Origin: CAVSWT01 sp963746735
GTDB lineage: Bacteria > Bacteroidota > Ignavibacteria > Ignavibacteriales > Ignavibacteriaceae
Direction: 5' to 3'
Assembly (NCBI GenBank): GCA_963746735.1
Contig: CAVVCO010000016.1
Span: 62,001 to 126,000 of the forward strand
Length of the DNA stretch: 64,000 bases
Shown: in pieces, positions 27,723 through 36,461 of the stretch
How the letters are laid out: the number at the start of each line of letters is the position of its first letter
How positions within the stretch are numbered: position 1 is the stretch's first letter
Made by a program: the position numbers and the translations under genes
Notes under the pieces: generated by a model
The model's database searches: none
Seen by the model: the letters and a program-made list of their open reading frames with translations, nothing else
Told to the model about the DNA's origin: nothing

Positions 27723-28064
27723 ATGGTTAACTTAAATAACATATTACCTGATCAGATGAGAGCTGATCTGCCTAAATTTAATCCCGGCGATCATATTCGC
27801 GTACACGTAAGGGTGATTGAAGGAGATAAAGAAAGAGTTCAGCCTTTTGAGGGAGACGTAATAAGCATAAGAGGTGCTGGTGCACAAAGAACTTTTACCG
27901 TTAGGAAAATTTCCAGCGGTGTTGGCGTTGAAAGAATTTTTCCTTTGAACTCACCTAAAATTGCAAAGATTGAATTAATGAGGCAAGGAAGTGTAAGACG
28001 AGCTAAGCTTTATTACTTAAGAAATCTGTCAGGTAAAGCTGCCAGGATTAAATCAAAAGATTAA
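27723..28064 (+). CDS. rplS: 50S ribosomal protein L19
   Basis: Ribosomal protein at the 30S-50S interface, 113 residues, normal length. It has the conserved FNPGDHIRVHVRVIEGDKERVQPFEG stretch and the C-terminal RVGVERIFP-type block (SGVGVERIFPLNSPKIAKIE). It closes the rpsP-rplS operon, 12 bases after trmD, and is followed by a strong terminator. Confidence 0.97.
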   Translation: MVNLNNILPDQMRADLPKFNPGDHIRVHVRVIEGDKERVQPFEGDVISIRGAGAQRTFTVRKISSGVGVERIFPLNSPKIAKIELMRQGSVRRAKLYYLRNLSGKAARIKSKD

Positions 28065-28085
28065 TACTTTAAGATACTATTTTTA

Positions 28086-28112
28086 TAGGGTGCTTTAATA
28101 GCACCCTTTTTT
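28086..28112 (+). terminator. Rho-independent terminator of the rpsP-rplS operon
   Basis: AGGGTGCT (28087-28094) pairs with AGCACCCT (28099-28106) around a four-base loop, followed by a T run. Confidence 0.94.
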
Positions 28113-28157
28113 ATTTTATGCCTGAGATTAAATTTTTTAATGGAAGGAATATTAGTT

Positions 28158-28685
28158 ATGAAGTACCAATATTTATTTTTGTCAATACTTATTTCTCTAA
28201 TAGCCATCGACATTCTTCCTCAGAGTAATAAAAACAATAATTGTTCGTCATCAGAGGCAAAGCAATTTGATTTTTGGATAGGCCACTGGAAAGCAGAATG
28301 GCAAAACAAAGATGGGAGCAAATCTGAAGGGTCAAATACTATTAAAAAAATTTTGGGAGGTTGTGTTGTTGAAGAAAATTTTAATGGCAGCCCGGGAATT
28401 TCTTTAGAAGGGAAGAGTTTTTCAGTATATAACTCTCGCAGTAAAATGTGGCAGCAAACCTGGGTTGATAACCAGGGCGGCTATTTAGATTTTACAGGAA
28501 ATTTTAAAGACGGTAAAATGATTTTATCAAGAGAGGCGATGATAAAAGATGGAAAAGAGATTCAGCAAAGAATGGTTTATTATAATATAGAAAAAAATAA
28601 ATTCGACTGGGACTGGGAAATTTCTAATGACAATGGTAAAACATGGGAGTTGAAATGGCAAATCCATTATATGAGAAATGAATAA
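28158..28685 (+). CDS. Exported DUF1579-like protein
   Basis: A 175-residue protein with a hydrophobic signal sequence (1-21). The FDFWIGHWKAEW block near residues 35-46 matches the FDFWxGxW start of DUF1579-like proteins, a family of about 150 residues without established function. The rest is alternating beta-strand sequence with many aromatic residues. ATG 28158 is chosen because GGAAGGA lies nine bases upstream; ATG 28140 has no such site. It stands alone after the ribosomal operon terminator. Confidence 0.6.
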   Translation: MKYQYLFLSILISLIAIDILPQSNKNNNCSSSEAKQFDFWIGHWKAEWQNKDGSKSEGSNTIKKILGGCVVEENFNGSPGISLEGKSFSVYNSRSKMWQQTWVDNQGGYLDFTGNFKDGKMILSREAMIKDGKEIQQRMVYYNIEKNKFDWDWEISNDNGKTWELKWQIHYMRNE

Positions 28686-28793
28686 TATGCTATTCAAGAA
28701 ATAATTTCTCCGATTTTGTATTCAATGAATTAGACGTTTTTCATTTTAAGCCTATCTTTTATAGTTTAAACAAATTCAAAAAATAAAATTAAG

Positions 28794-29552
28794 ATGATAT
28801 ATTTTCCAAATAATATTTTTTCTAAACCAATAGTTTTAAACTTAAGAGGGGGGTTAAAGGAAGAAGTCAAATTTTCTCCATCTTCATTACTTTCCAAAGA
28901 AATAGTTAATAATAATGAAAATGTTGGATTAATTCCCACCACGGATTTAATCAATCATAAAGAATTATTTGTCTCGAAGAAATTTGGAATTTCATTCGAA
29001 GGCTCACTTAGCAACAGCTATATTTATTTTAAGCAGAAAGAAAAAATAGTTAATGAATTAAACCTGTTTGGTGATGCATCTTCTATTGAAGCAATTATCG
29101 GGAAAATTTTATTCAAAGAATTGTACAATTCTGAAGTGAGGATAAAATTAATTGCCGATAATCTTAGAGATGCAAATAAAAATTTGATAGTAATCGGGGA
29201 TAAAAATTTTGATAATGATTTATATAAAAACGGTATTAGTCTTGCTGAAGAAATTGTTGATTTACTTTCTCTGCCATTTGTAAATTACATTTTAGTTTCA
29301 GGTTCTGAAGAAAGTTTGAGAAAAGTGGAGACAGAATTAGTCTCGAGTTCTCAAAATATTTATGATACTTTTGAAAAAATGGATTCATTAAATATCTTTA
29401 CCAAAGAAACTAAAGACTATATCTTATCAAATCTTTCTTCAATGACGGTTCTTTTAGAAGAACAGGATGTGGAAGGAATTCAAAGTATTCTCCAGCTTCC
29501 TTATTATCACGGTGTGATTGAGGATATGATTGAGATTAAGTTTTTAAAGTAA
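28794..29552 (+). CDS. Divergent MqnA-like (periplasmic-binding-fold) protein
   Basis: A 252-residue cytoplasmic protein without a signal peptide. Several blocks follow the order seen in MqnA/MqnD enzymes of the futalosine menaquinone pathway: NVGLIPTTDLI (like the ALIP block), FGISFEGSLSNSYIYFK, DASSIEAIIGKILFKELY, a LIVIGDKNF block and then LAEEIVDLLSLPFVNYIL (like the GEEW-TGLPFV-A block). The N-terminal PNSFP/YLN part is different. It may be a chorismate dehydratase-like enzyme or a binding protein of the same fold. It ends shortly before a convergent serA copy. The function is inferred from pattern order only. Confidence 0.45.
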   Translation: MIYFPNNIFSKPIVLNLRGGLKEEVKFSPSSLLSKEIVNNNENVGLIPTTDLINHKELFVSKKFGISFEGSLSNSYIYFKQKEKIVNELNLFGDASSIEAIIGKILFKELYNSEVRIKLIADNLRDANKNLIVIGDKNFDNDLYKNGISLAEEIVDLLSLPFVNYILVSGSEESLRKVETELVSSSQNIYDTFEKMDSLNIFTKETKDYILSNLSSMTVLLEEQDVEGIQSILQLPYYHGVIEDMIEIKFLK

Positions 29553-29577
29553 AACTTAGTGGGACTTTGTGACCTAA

Positions 29578-29620
29578 GTGTCTTTGTGGTAAAGAGTTTT
29601 TACCACAAGACACAAAGGAC
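29578..29620. repeat. Inverted repeat between convergent genes
   Basis: GTGTCTTTGTGGTAAA (29578-29593) is followed by a short loop and TTTACCACAAGACAC (29599-29613), nearly its reverse complement with one base missing. It lies between the MqnA-like gene and serA, which converge, and can serve as a two-way terminator. Its sequence also looks like a dispersed intergenic palindrome. Confidence 0.65.
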
Positions 29621-29629
29621 ATCAATTTA

Positions 29630-30829
29630 TTAAAGTTCAACCAGCGAGACATTAATTATTTCATCTTCCTTTTCTGGCATTTCTTTTAATATTTTATCTG
29701 AAGGTTTTGAATCTAATTTAATTGTACAGCAAGCGGTTTTTTCATCATCAAAAATTACGTTCTCCATTTCCTGGGCATTTATTCTTTCAAGGCTAAGAAG
29801 ATTTAGTACTCTAGCAAGTACTCCAGGCTTATCATAATGCCTAACTACAATTTGAAATTTAGCCGCAGTTTGTTTACACCTGTTAACCCAATTTCTAACA
29901 ACTCCAAGATTTATATAATCCGCAACAATATTTACAGTTTCCTGGGCAACTGCATTTTGAGCCTGCTCTGTTGAAGCCCCTATATGATGAGTAACATAAA
30001 CATTAGGAGTGTTTGATAATTCATTCTTAAAATCTCCTTCTTTTCCCTCAGGTTCACCGCTAAACACATCAAGACCTAAAAATAATTTTCCTTCTTTAGC
30101 AGCTGTTATTAATGCTTCTTCATCTACAACTCCTGCACGGGCCGTATTAATAAAGTATGCACCTTTTTTTAACTTGGAAATTAATTCTTTAGTAATAATT
30201 TTTTTTGTGTCTGCATTTTGTGCAAGATGGACGGAGACAATATCAGCTTTAGAAAATAATTCATCTAAAGTGGTCGCTCTTTCTATTCCAAGACTTTCAG
30301 CTTTTTCATCCGTTAATGAACGGGACCAGGCAATCACGTTTAATCCAAATGCTTGTGCGCGATAAATTAACTCAGTCCCAATTTGTCCAACACCAACAAC
30401 CCCGATTGTTTTTCCAAATAATCCGTCTGCTTTTGAGTAAACTGCTTTATTCCATTTCCCGTTTTTAAAATCAATTACGTTATCAGGAATTTTTCTATCA
30501 ATTGCGCAAATCAATCCCATGGCTAATTCTGCAACGGCAATACTGTTTTTGCCGGGACAATTTGCTACGAATATTCCCTTATCATTTGCAGCTTTTAAAT
30601 CGATATTGTTTACTCCTGCACCGGCACGAATTATTAAACTAAGTTTATTGGAATTTTTAATACAGGTTTGATTAACAACTGTTGAACGGACAATTAATAT
30701 ATCTGCATCTTTTGCAGCTTCGGGAAGGTCATTCTCTCCCAGCTTTGGTGAGTTTGTTACTTCCAGGTTAAGTTTCTTAAATTCTTCAATGTACTGATCA
30801 GGAAATTTATCGGCTACTAATACTTTCAT
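29630..30829 (-). CDS. serA: D-3-phosphoglycerate dehydrogenase, intact short form with ACT domain
   Basis: Hydroxyacid dehydrogenase of 399 residues with a C-terminal ACT domain. Substrate lobe 1-100 and 285-310; NAD lobe with GVVGVGQIGTELI near 143-155. The catalytic residues are present: Arg in NTARAG, Glu in SGEPEG and His in THHIGAS. The ACT domain (about 325-399, IVVRHYDKPGVLARVLN) is the regulatory end. It lacks the extra ASB domain of the long form encoded, broken, at 2164-3748. It probably supplies serine synthesis if the other copy is dead. ATG on the minus strand at 30829. Confidence 0.88.
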   Translation of the reverse strand: MKVLVADKFPDQYIEEFKKLNLEVTNSPKLGENDLPEAAKDADILIVRSTVVNQTCIKNSNKLSLIIRAGAGVNNIDLKAANDKGIFVANCPGKNSIAVAELAMGLICAIDRKIPDNVIDFKNGKWNKAVYSKADGLFGKTIGVVGVGQIGTELIYRAQAFGLNVIAWSRSLTDEKAESLGIERATTLDELFSKADIVSVHLAQNADTKKIITKELISKLKKGAYFINTARAGVVDEEALITAAKEGKLFLGLDVFSGEPEGKEGDFKNELSNTPNVYVTHHIGASTEQAQNAVAQETVNIVADYINLGVVRNWVNRCKQTAAKFQIVVRHYDKPGVLARVLNLLSLERINAQEMENVIFDDEKTACCTIKLDSKPSDKILKEMPEKEDEIINVSLVEL

Positions 30830-30924
30830 ACGAACCCCTATCTATTTTTATTGATTGAAATATATTTTTTATTTTATAATTAAATCAAGATACAAATTAA
30901 CTTTTGGTTAATATGTAATTAAAA

Positions 30925-32613
30925 TTATTTCTTCATCATCGGAATTTTTATGTCAAACAATTCTGCATTTTCAATTGCTCTTTCATATCCGGCATCTGCA
31001 TGACGCATAATTCCGGTTCCAGGATCATAAGTTAATACTCGTTCAAGTCTTTTTTCTGCTTCTTTGGTTCCGTCTGCAACTATCACCATACCGGCGTGAA
31101 TGGATTTACCGATTCCAACTCCGCCGCCATGATGAACAGAAACCCAGCTTGCGCCGCCGATAGCATTCAGCAAAACATTTAATATCGGCCAATCAGCAAT
31201 TGCATCACTGCCGTCTTTCATTCCTTCTGTTTCACGATTTGGGGATGCAACCGATCCACAGTCAAGATGATCTCTTCCGATAACAATTGGTGCAGAGACT
31301 TTTCCTTCGGCAACTAAGCTGTTAAATATTTTTCCCATCTTTGCTCTTTCACCATAACCAAGCCAGCAGATGCGTGCCGGTAATCCCTGGAAGTGAACTT
31401 TTTTTTGAGCTAAATCAATCCAGTTGCAAAGTGCTTTGTTTTCAGGGAAGGTTTCTTTAATTGCTTTGTCGGTTTCATATATATCATTTGGATCGCCAGA
31501 GAGAGCAGCCCATCTAAATGGACCTTTACCATCACAGAAAAGCGGCCTTATAAATTCTGGTACAAAGCCGGGAATGTCAAATGCATTTTCAACACCGTTT
31601 TCTTTTGCTTCACCACGAATGTTATTTCCATAATCAAAAGTAATCGCACCTCTTTTTTGCATCTCCAGCATTGCTTGAACATGCTTTACAATAGTTGCTT
31701 TGGATTTTTTAATGTACTCTTTAGGAGAAACTTTTCTAAGTTGAAAAGCTTCTTCCAGACTCATTCCCATCGGGACATATCCGTTTAAAGTATCATGAGC
31801 AGAAGTTTGATCGGTAAGAACATCCGGAATAATATTTTTTTGAAGCATTGTTGGTAAAACTTCTCCGGCATTTCCAACTAATCCAACAGAAATAGCTTCG
31901 CCTTTTTCTTTAGCTTTTAAAACTATGGTTAAAGCTTCATCAAGATCAAAAGAAATTTTATCTATATATCCAGTCTTTAATCTTTTTTGGATTCGTGACT
32001 CGTCAACGTCAATTCCCAAAAATGCTGCTCCATTCATTGTCGCAGCAAGCGGTTGAGCACCGCCCATTCCGCCAAGGCCTGCTGTTAATAAAAACTTTCC
32101 TTTTAATGTTCCATCTGATTTATCATTTCTCTTTGAAAAATATTTTCTAGCACATTCGGCAAAAGTTTCATAAGTGCCTTGAAGAATTCCCTGAGTGCCG
32201 ATATAGATCCAGCTTCCGGCAGTCATTTGACCATACATTGTTAAGCCAAGACCTTCGAGTCTTCTAAATTCATCCCAGGTTGCCCAATCGGGAACAAGCA
32301 TTGCATTTGAAATAATTACTCTTGGTGCATTTAAATGCGTTCTAAAAATTCCAACTGGTTTTCCGGACTGAACTAAAAGTGTCTCATCATCTTCCAGATT
32401 TTTCAAAGAATTAATTATTGCATGATATGCTTCCCAATTTCTAGCAGCTTTGCCGCTGCCTCCATATATAATTAAATCTTCAGGCCGTTCGGCTACATCG
32501 GGATCAAGATTGTTCATGAGCATTCGCATTGCTGCTTCTTGAATCCATCCTTTGCAAGATAATGTTGAACCTCTTGGAGCTCTAATTTCGGTTTTTTCTT
32601 TTTCAGAAATCAT
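30925..32613 (-). CDS. hutU: Urocanate hydratase
   Basis: Second enzyme of histidine degradation, converting urocanate to imidazolonepropionate with tightly bound NAD+. Its 562 residues are the normal length. Diagnostic stretches are LIIYGGSGKAARNWEAYH near residue 46, QMTAGSWIYIGTQGILQGTYETF near 130, the NAD-binding GGMGGAQPLAATMNGAAFLG near 177 and the C-terminal HHGGGVGIGKSIHAG. No other hut gene (hutH, hutI, hutG) is in the window. It is last in a minus-strand run with the adenosine deaminase and a small protein, two bases after the latter. Confidence 0.96.
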   Translation of the reverse strand: MISEKEKTEIRAPRGSTLSCKGWIQEAAMRMLMNNLDPDVAERPEDLIIYGGSGKAARNWEAYHAIINSLKNLEDDETLLVQSGKPVGIFRTHLNAPRVIISNAMLVPDWATWDEFRRLEGLGLTMYGQMTAGSWIYIGTQGILQGTYETFAECARKYFSKRNDKSDGTLKGKFLLTAGLGGMGGAQPLAATMNGAAFLGIDVDESRIQKRLKTGYIDKISFDLDEALTIVLKAKEKGEAISVGLVGNAGEVLPTMLQKNIIPDVLTDQTSAHDTLNGYVPMGMSLEEAFQLRKVSPKEYIKKSKATIVKHVQAMLEMQKRGAITFDYGNNIRGEAKENGVENAFDIPGFVPEFIRPLFCDGKGPFRWAALSGDPNDIYETDKAIKETFPENKALCNWIDLAQKKVHFQGLPARICWLGYGERAKMGKIFNSLVAEGKVSAPIVIGRDHLDCGSVASPNRETEGMKDGSDAIADWPILNVLLNAIGGASWVSVHHGGGVGIGKSIHAGMVIVADGTKEAEKRLERVLTYDPGTGIMRHADAGYERAIENAELFDIKIPMMKK

Positions 32614-32615
32614 AG

Positions 32616-32951
32616 CTACCCCTTAAAATATTTTTCAATAATATTTTCATATTGTTTTAACATTGATTTATATAGCCATCTTTTGATGAACCAGCTTTTT
32701 TTCATTTCCTTTCCAATGAAATCAACGTTTCTTTCTAACTGAAATTTTAATCTGGTTCTTTCATCCCTAGTGAACTTAACGGTTTCTTCATTTCCGTTAA
32801 GCTTTGCTAAAATTGAGTTGAAAGCTTTTTCTTCGGCGAAAAATTTATTGTCGCCTTGAACTTGTTTTAAAGTTTGTTTACAAAAAGTAGATAAAAGTTT
32901 TTTTTCGTTTTTTTCAAAATCGAAATTATAGTTTGTGAATAATTTTTTCAT
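32616..32951 (-). CDS. Small conserved-context protein of unknown function, carrying a REP-like insertion
   Basis: A 111-residue basic, lysine-rich helical protein that I do not recognise. It overlaps the adenosine deaminase gene by 26 bases and ends two bases before hutU, so it is in the middle of their operon. Residues 27-35 read TLKQVQGDN, the translation of a common palindromic dispersed repeat (the CCTGAAC-TTG-TTCAGG type), here in degraded form at about 32848-32875. The region around it therefore looks like a repeat inserted in frame. No membrane segment or catalytic motif is visible. Confidence 0.6.
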   Translation of the reverse strand: MKKLFTNYNFDFEKNEKKLLSTFCKQTLKQVQGDNKFFAEEKAFNSILAKLNGNEETVKFTRDERTRLKFQLERNVDFIGKEMKKSWFIKRWLYKSMLKQYENIIEKYFKG

Positions 32952-34050
32952 CTGGTTCCGAGAAGTTTTTAAATGATAATAATTGATCTTTTATTTTTTG
33001 ATAACCCGGTTTAATAATATCATAAATATATTTTAATCTTTCTTTATAATTAATAAAAGCCGACTTCATAGAGTTAATGGTTATTTTTTCCAGGTCATCG
33101 AGAGTTAAATTGAAATATTCTATTGCTGTTAAGAATTCTTTTGTCATTGTAGTATCGCTCATAAGCCTGTCATCTGTATTAAGAGTTACCCTAAATTTTT
33201 CTTTAAAGAAAATTCCAAACGGATGATTTTCAATTTTATCAACCGCACCTGTATGTATGTTGCTAAGCAGACATATTTCAAGTGGAATTCTTTTATCAAG
33301 AACATATTGAGCTAAATCTCCAAAGCCTGCTACGTTTCCATGATGATCTAAAATAAAATCTTCTACAAGATGAGTTGCATGCCCGATTCTATGTGCGCCG
33401 CACCATTGAATTGCCTGCCAGATTGATTCTTTTCCAAATGCTTCACCGGCATGAATAGTAATGTTAAAATTAGCGCGTTGTATAAATTGAAATGCTTCTA
33501 TATGCCTTTTAGGTGGATAGCCGCCTTCTTCGCCAGCTAAGTCAAATCCAATAACTCCCTGCTTGCGGAAATTGACTGCAAGCTCGGCAATGTCAAGAGT
33601 ATTTTTCATGTTGCGCATGCCGCAGAGTATCAAGCCGTAGCCAACTCCAAAATCTTTTTTCCCTTTTTCTAATCCTTCAAGCACGGCTCCAACAATATCT
33701 TCATAGTACAATCCTTTGCTGGTATGGAAAACCGGGGCAAATCTTGTTTCAACATAACACACGCCGTCATTTTTCATATCTTCCATCATTTCGTAAGCAA
33801 CACGTTCGAGAGATTCTCTTGTCTGCATTACGGCGCAAGTATGTTCGAAACCTTGTAAGTACTCAACTAAATTTCCTTTATTTGCTCCGCGATGAAACCA
33901 TTGACCAAGCTCCTCCGGATCTTTTGTGGGAAGCTTCTTGTATTTTAATTCTTCTGCCAATTCTATTACAGTCTGCGGCCTTAAACCGCCATCAAGATGA
34001 TCATGAAGAAGGACTTTGGGAAGTGAATTTACAATTTGTTTTGAGTTCAA
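32926..34050 (-). CDS. add: Adenosine deaminase family protein
   Basis: Zinc-dependent amidohydrolase that deaminates adenosine to inosine; about 374 residues. All active-site blocks are visible: the metal-binding HDHLDGG near residues 17-23, HAGE (catalytic His and Glu) near 200, HRIGH near 222 and TLNTDD near 295. TTG 34050 is chosen because it gives the usual short N-terminus and has GAGAGGA in front; the frame is open to ATG 34101. It is first in the operon with the 111-residue protein and hutU. Adenine specificity is the family default and is not proven here. Confidence 0.88.
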   Translation of the reverse strand: MNSKQIVNSLPKVLLHDHLDGGLRPQTVIELAEELKYKKLPTKDPEELGQWFHRGANKGNLVEYLQGFEHTCAVMQTRESLERVAYEMMEDMKNDGVCYVETRFAPVFHTSKGLYYEDIVGAVLEGLEKGKKDFGVGYGLILCGMRNMKNTLDIAELAVNFRKQGVIGFDLAGEEGGYPPKRHIEAFQFIQRANFNITIHAGEAFGKESIWQAIQWCGAHRIGHATHLVEDFILDHHGNVAGFGDLAQYVLDKRIPLEICLLSNIHTGAVDKIENHPFGIFFKEKFRVTLNTDDRLMSDTTMTKEFLTAIEYFNLTLDDLEKITINSMKSAFINYKERLKYIYDIIKPGYQKIKDQLLSFKNFSEPDEKIIHKL

Positions 34051-34173
34051 AATATCCTCTCTTTTGACTTCAAAAATATTCTTTAAAACATGGAAAATCA
34101 ATTTAAATTATATTTGTGTTTAGAAAACCCATTTTAACTTAAAAATCTTAAAAACAATTTATAGGAGCTAAAT

Positions 34174-34536
34174 ATGTTTATAGGATTAAGAACGGTAATT
34201 TACAATGTAGAAGATATTGAAACAGCAAAAAAATGGTATTCAAAAATTCTTGGTTTCAATCCATATTTTGACCAGCCGTTTTATGTGGGATTTAATGTAG
34301 GAGGATACGAGTTAGGTTTGGACCCGAACGGCGATGAAATAAAAAAAGGGAATAACTCTGTAGCTTATTGGGGAGTTGATGATGCAGAAAGGGCTTTATT
34401 AAATCTATTAAACCTTGGAGCAATAAAGAACACTGACGTTCAAGATGTTGGTGAGGGAATAAAAGTGGCAACAGTTTTAGATCCTTTTGGGAATACATTG
34501 GGAATAATTGAAAACCCTCATTTTAAATTAGAATAG
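34174..34536 (+). CDS. VOC (glyoxalase/bleomycin-resistance fold) protein
   Basis: A single VOC domain protein of 120 residues. The two beta-alpha-beta-beta-beta halves are visible: RTVIYNVEDIETAKKWYSKILGFNPYFD, then VAYWGVDDAERALLNLLNLGA and VLDPFGNTLGIIENP. The metal ligand pattern is not the glyoxalase I set, so a lyase function should not be assumed. It has a TAGGAG site before ATG 34174 and stands alone between the divergent adenosine deaminase operon and the TPR gene. Confidence 0.8.
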   Translation: MFIGLRTVIYNVEDIETAKKWYSKILGFNPYFDQPFYVGFNVGGYELGLDPNGDEIKKGNNSVAYWGVDDAERALLNLLNLGAIKNTDVQDVGEGIKVATVLDPFGNTLGIIENPHFKLE

Positions 34537-34723
34537 TTAGAAAAAACGAAAATAATAAAGAATTAAATTAATTTTACCTTTTGACATTTTTCGCTTGTGA
34601 TTCGTAAAATCTCAATGTGAATTAGGATGCATAAATATATATAATTCTTGACTATACATGGTTAAAACAGTAATTTTAAACCTACAAAATTATAAAATCA
34701 ATTTGATATCAAATGGAGTAATG

Positions 34724-35872
34724 ATGCAAAATTCAAAAATACTAATCGCTATTTTATTACTAATTGGGCTTGCAATAACTGGTTTTGAATGTTCATCTAC
34801 CGAACTAACCAGTGCAAAACTTTATATTCAACAAAAGCAATACGATAAAGCTGTGGAAGCGCTTAAAAGAGAAGTAGCCAAAAATCCTAAAAGCGATGAA
34901 GGTTATTACCTTTTAGGATATATATACGGAGAACAAAGTGATTTTGCCAACATGATTGATTCCTATGATAAATCTGTTGCAATCAGCAATAAATTTTCTG
35001 AGGATATTAAAAAGTCAGAAAATTTTTACTGGGCAAATCAGTTTAATAAAGGAGTAAAACTTTATCAAGATGGTACTAAAACAACCGATAAGGATAGCAG
35101 CAAAATTATATTGGATAAATCGGTTATTGCTTTTAAGAATGCCATTATGCTGGAACCGGATTCTGCAAATTCATATAAAAATCTTTCATTTGTTTATATA
35201 AGTAAAGGTGAGAATGATTCAGCAATAGCCCCATTACAAAAAGTGATTGATTTGGAAAAATCTGCTGATGCATATAAATATTTAGGTGAAATTCTATATG
35301 AAAAAGGTACGCAAATAATGGCGACTGATAGTGTAGGAGCAATAAATAATTTTAATAAAGCAATTACTGTATTGGAAGAAGGAAGAAAATTATATCCAAC
35401 TGATTCCGATATACTTAGAACGTTAGCAAACTCTTATATAAGTGCAAATAAGATTGATGTTGCTAAGGAAATATTTAAGCAGGGAATCATAGCTGAACCG
35501 AATAATCAATATTATAAATATAACTATGGCGTTTTATTACTTCAAGCTGGTGATTATCCCGATGCTGAAGAACAATTTAAAAAAGCATTGGCTATCGATC
35601 CAAATTATGATAATGCAATTTATAATCTTGCTGTTACTTATGTAAAATGGGGAACACAAATTAATAAAGAAGCTGAAGATAAAGGTGAAATGACTAACCA
35701 AGTTTATAAAGATAAATATAAAGAAGCTTTGCCTTATCTTGAAAAAGTTGTTGAAAAGAAATCAGACGATCCGCAATTATTTGAATTATTAGGCCGAGTT
35801 TATACGGTTCTTAATATGACTGATAAAGCTAAAGCAGCATTTAACAAAGCAGATACATTAAGAGGAAAATAA
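34724..35872 (+). CDS. TPR-repeat exported protein
   Basis: A 382-residue protein with an N-terminal hydrophobic segment (7-21). A cysteine follows at about residue 23, but the preceding GFE does not make a proper lipobox, so it is a secreted or anchored periplasmic protein rather than a sure lipoprotein. At least five tetratricopeptide-like repeats follow (for example KQYDKAVEALKREVAKNP, GDYPDAEEQFKKALAIDPNYDNAIYNLAV, and a final LFELLGRVYTVLNMTDKAKAAFNKA). ATG 34724 has GGAG five bases upstream. A protein-scaffold role is likely; the partner is unknown. It is followed 18 bases later by the DUF3467 gene. Confidence 0.8.
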   Translation: MQNSKILIAILLLIGLAITGFECSSTELTSAKLYIQQKQYDKAVEALKREVAKNPKSDEGYYLLGYIYGEQSDFANMIDSYDKSVAISNKFSEDIKKSENFYWANQFNKGVKLYQDGTKTTDKDSSKIILDKSVIAFKNAIMLEPDSANSYKNLSFVYISKGENDSAIAPLQKVIDLEKSADAYKYLGEILYEKGTQIMATDSVGAINNFNKAITVLEEGRKLYPTDSDILRTLANSYISANKIDVAKEIFKQGIIAEPNNQYYKYNYGVLLLQAGDYPDAEEQFKKALAIDPNYDNAIYNLAVTYVKWGTQINKEAEDKGEMTNQVYKDKYKEALPYLEKVVEKKSDDPQLFELLGRVYTVLNMTDKAKAAFNKADTLRGK

Positions 35873-35890
35873 TTTTTAAGAAAGTTAATA

Positions 35891-36217
35891 ATGGCTCAAG
35901 ATAATCAATTACAAGGTCAGCAGATAAATATAGAGCTTGGTGAAAAAGAAGCCGAAGGAATATATTCTAATCTCGCGATTATAACTCATTCACCTGCAGA
36001 ATTCATTATTGATTTTACTCGAATTGTGCCGGGTGTTCCTAAAGCAAAAGTTCATGCAAGAATTATTACTACACCGCAGCATGCTAAAATGTTGTTAAAA
36101 GCGTTGAAAGAAAATATCGACAAATACGAAGCAAGATTCGGCGAGATAAAAACAGATACTTCTCCGAATCAACATTTTGGATTTGTACCAACGAAAAAAG
36201 ATGAAAAAGTAAATTAA
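35891..36217 (+). CDS. DUF3467 family protein
   Basis: A 108-residue cytoplasmic protein. The core EGIYSNLAIITHSPAEFIIDFTRIVPG near residues 25-51, then VHARIITTPQHAKMLLKALKENIDKYEARFG, is the DUF3467 pattern, widespread in Bacteroidota and of unknown function. It is probably co-transcribed with the TPR gene 18 bases upstream, and a strong terminator follows. Confidence 0.85.
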   Translation: MAQDNQLQGQQINIELGEKEAEGIYSNLAIITHSPAEFIIDFTRIVPGVPKAKVHARIITTPQHAKMLLKALKENIDKYEARFGEIKTDTSPNQHFGFVPTKKDEKVN

Positions 36218-36243
36218 GTTTACATTTATTTTTTCCAAATTTT

Positions 36244-36277
36244 AATAGGCAAGTTTACAGCTTGCCTATTTTTTTTT
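36244..36277 (+). terminator. Rho-independent terminator
   Basis: AATAGGCAAG (36244-36253) pairs with CTTGCCTATT (36261-36270) around a seven-base loop, followed by a run of T. It ends the TPR-DUF3467 transcript. Confidence 0.93.
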
Positions 36278-36461
36278 ACCCGCACATTACAACTTCTAAA
36301 TTCTACTAAAAATTTTTCGATTATAAATAAAACCTGCTTGGTTAAAAACTTTCAACTATAAAAGATTTCAGGGATGCCCTGATATGCGTATATAGAAAAC
36401 TTTTATAGATTGAAAAAATATTTCTAATAATTCGTAAGATATAAATATTAAGAAGGTCGTT

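Noticed and set aside
30009..30365. Open frame of 118 codons antisense to the second serA
   Set aside because: It is a shadow of a well-supported dehydrogenase with no motif of its own.
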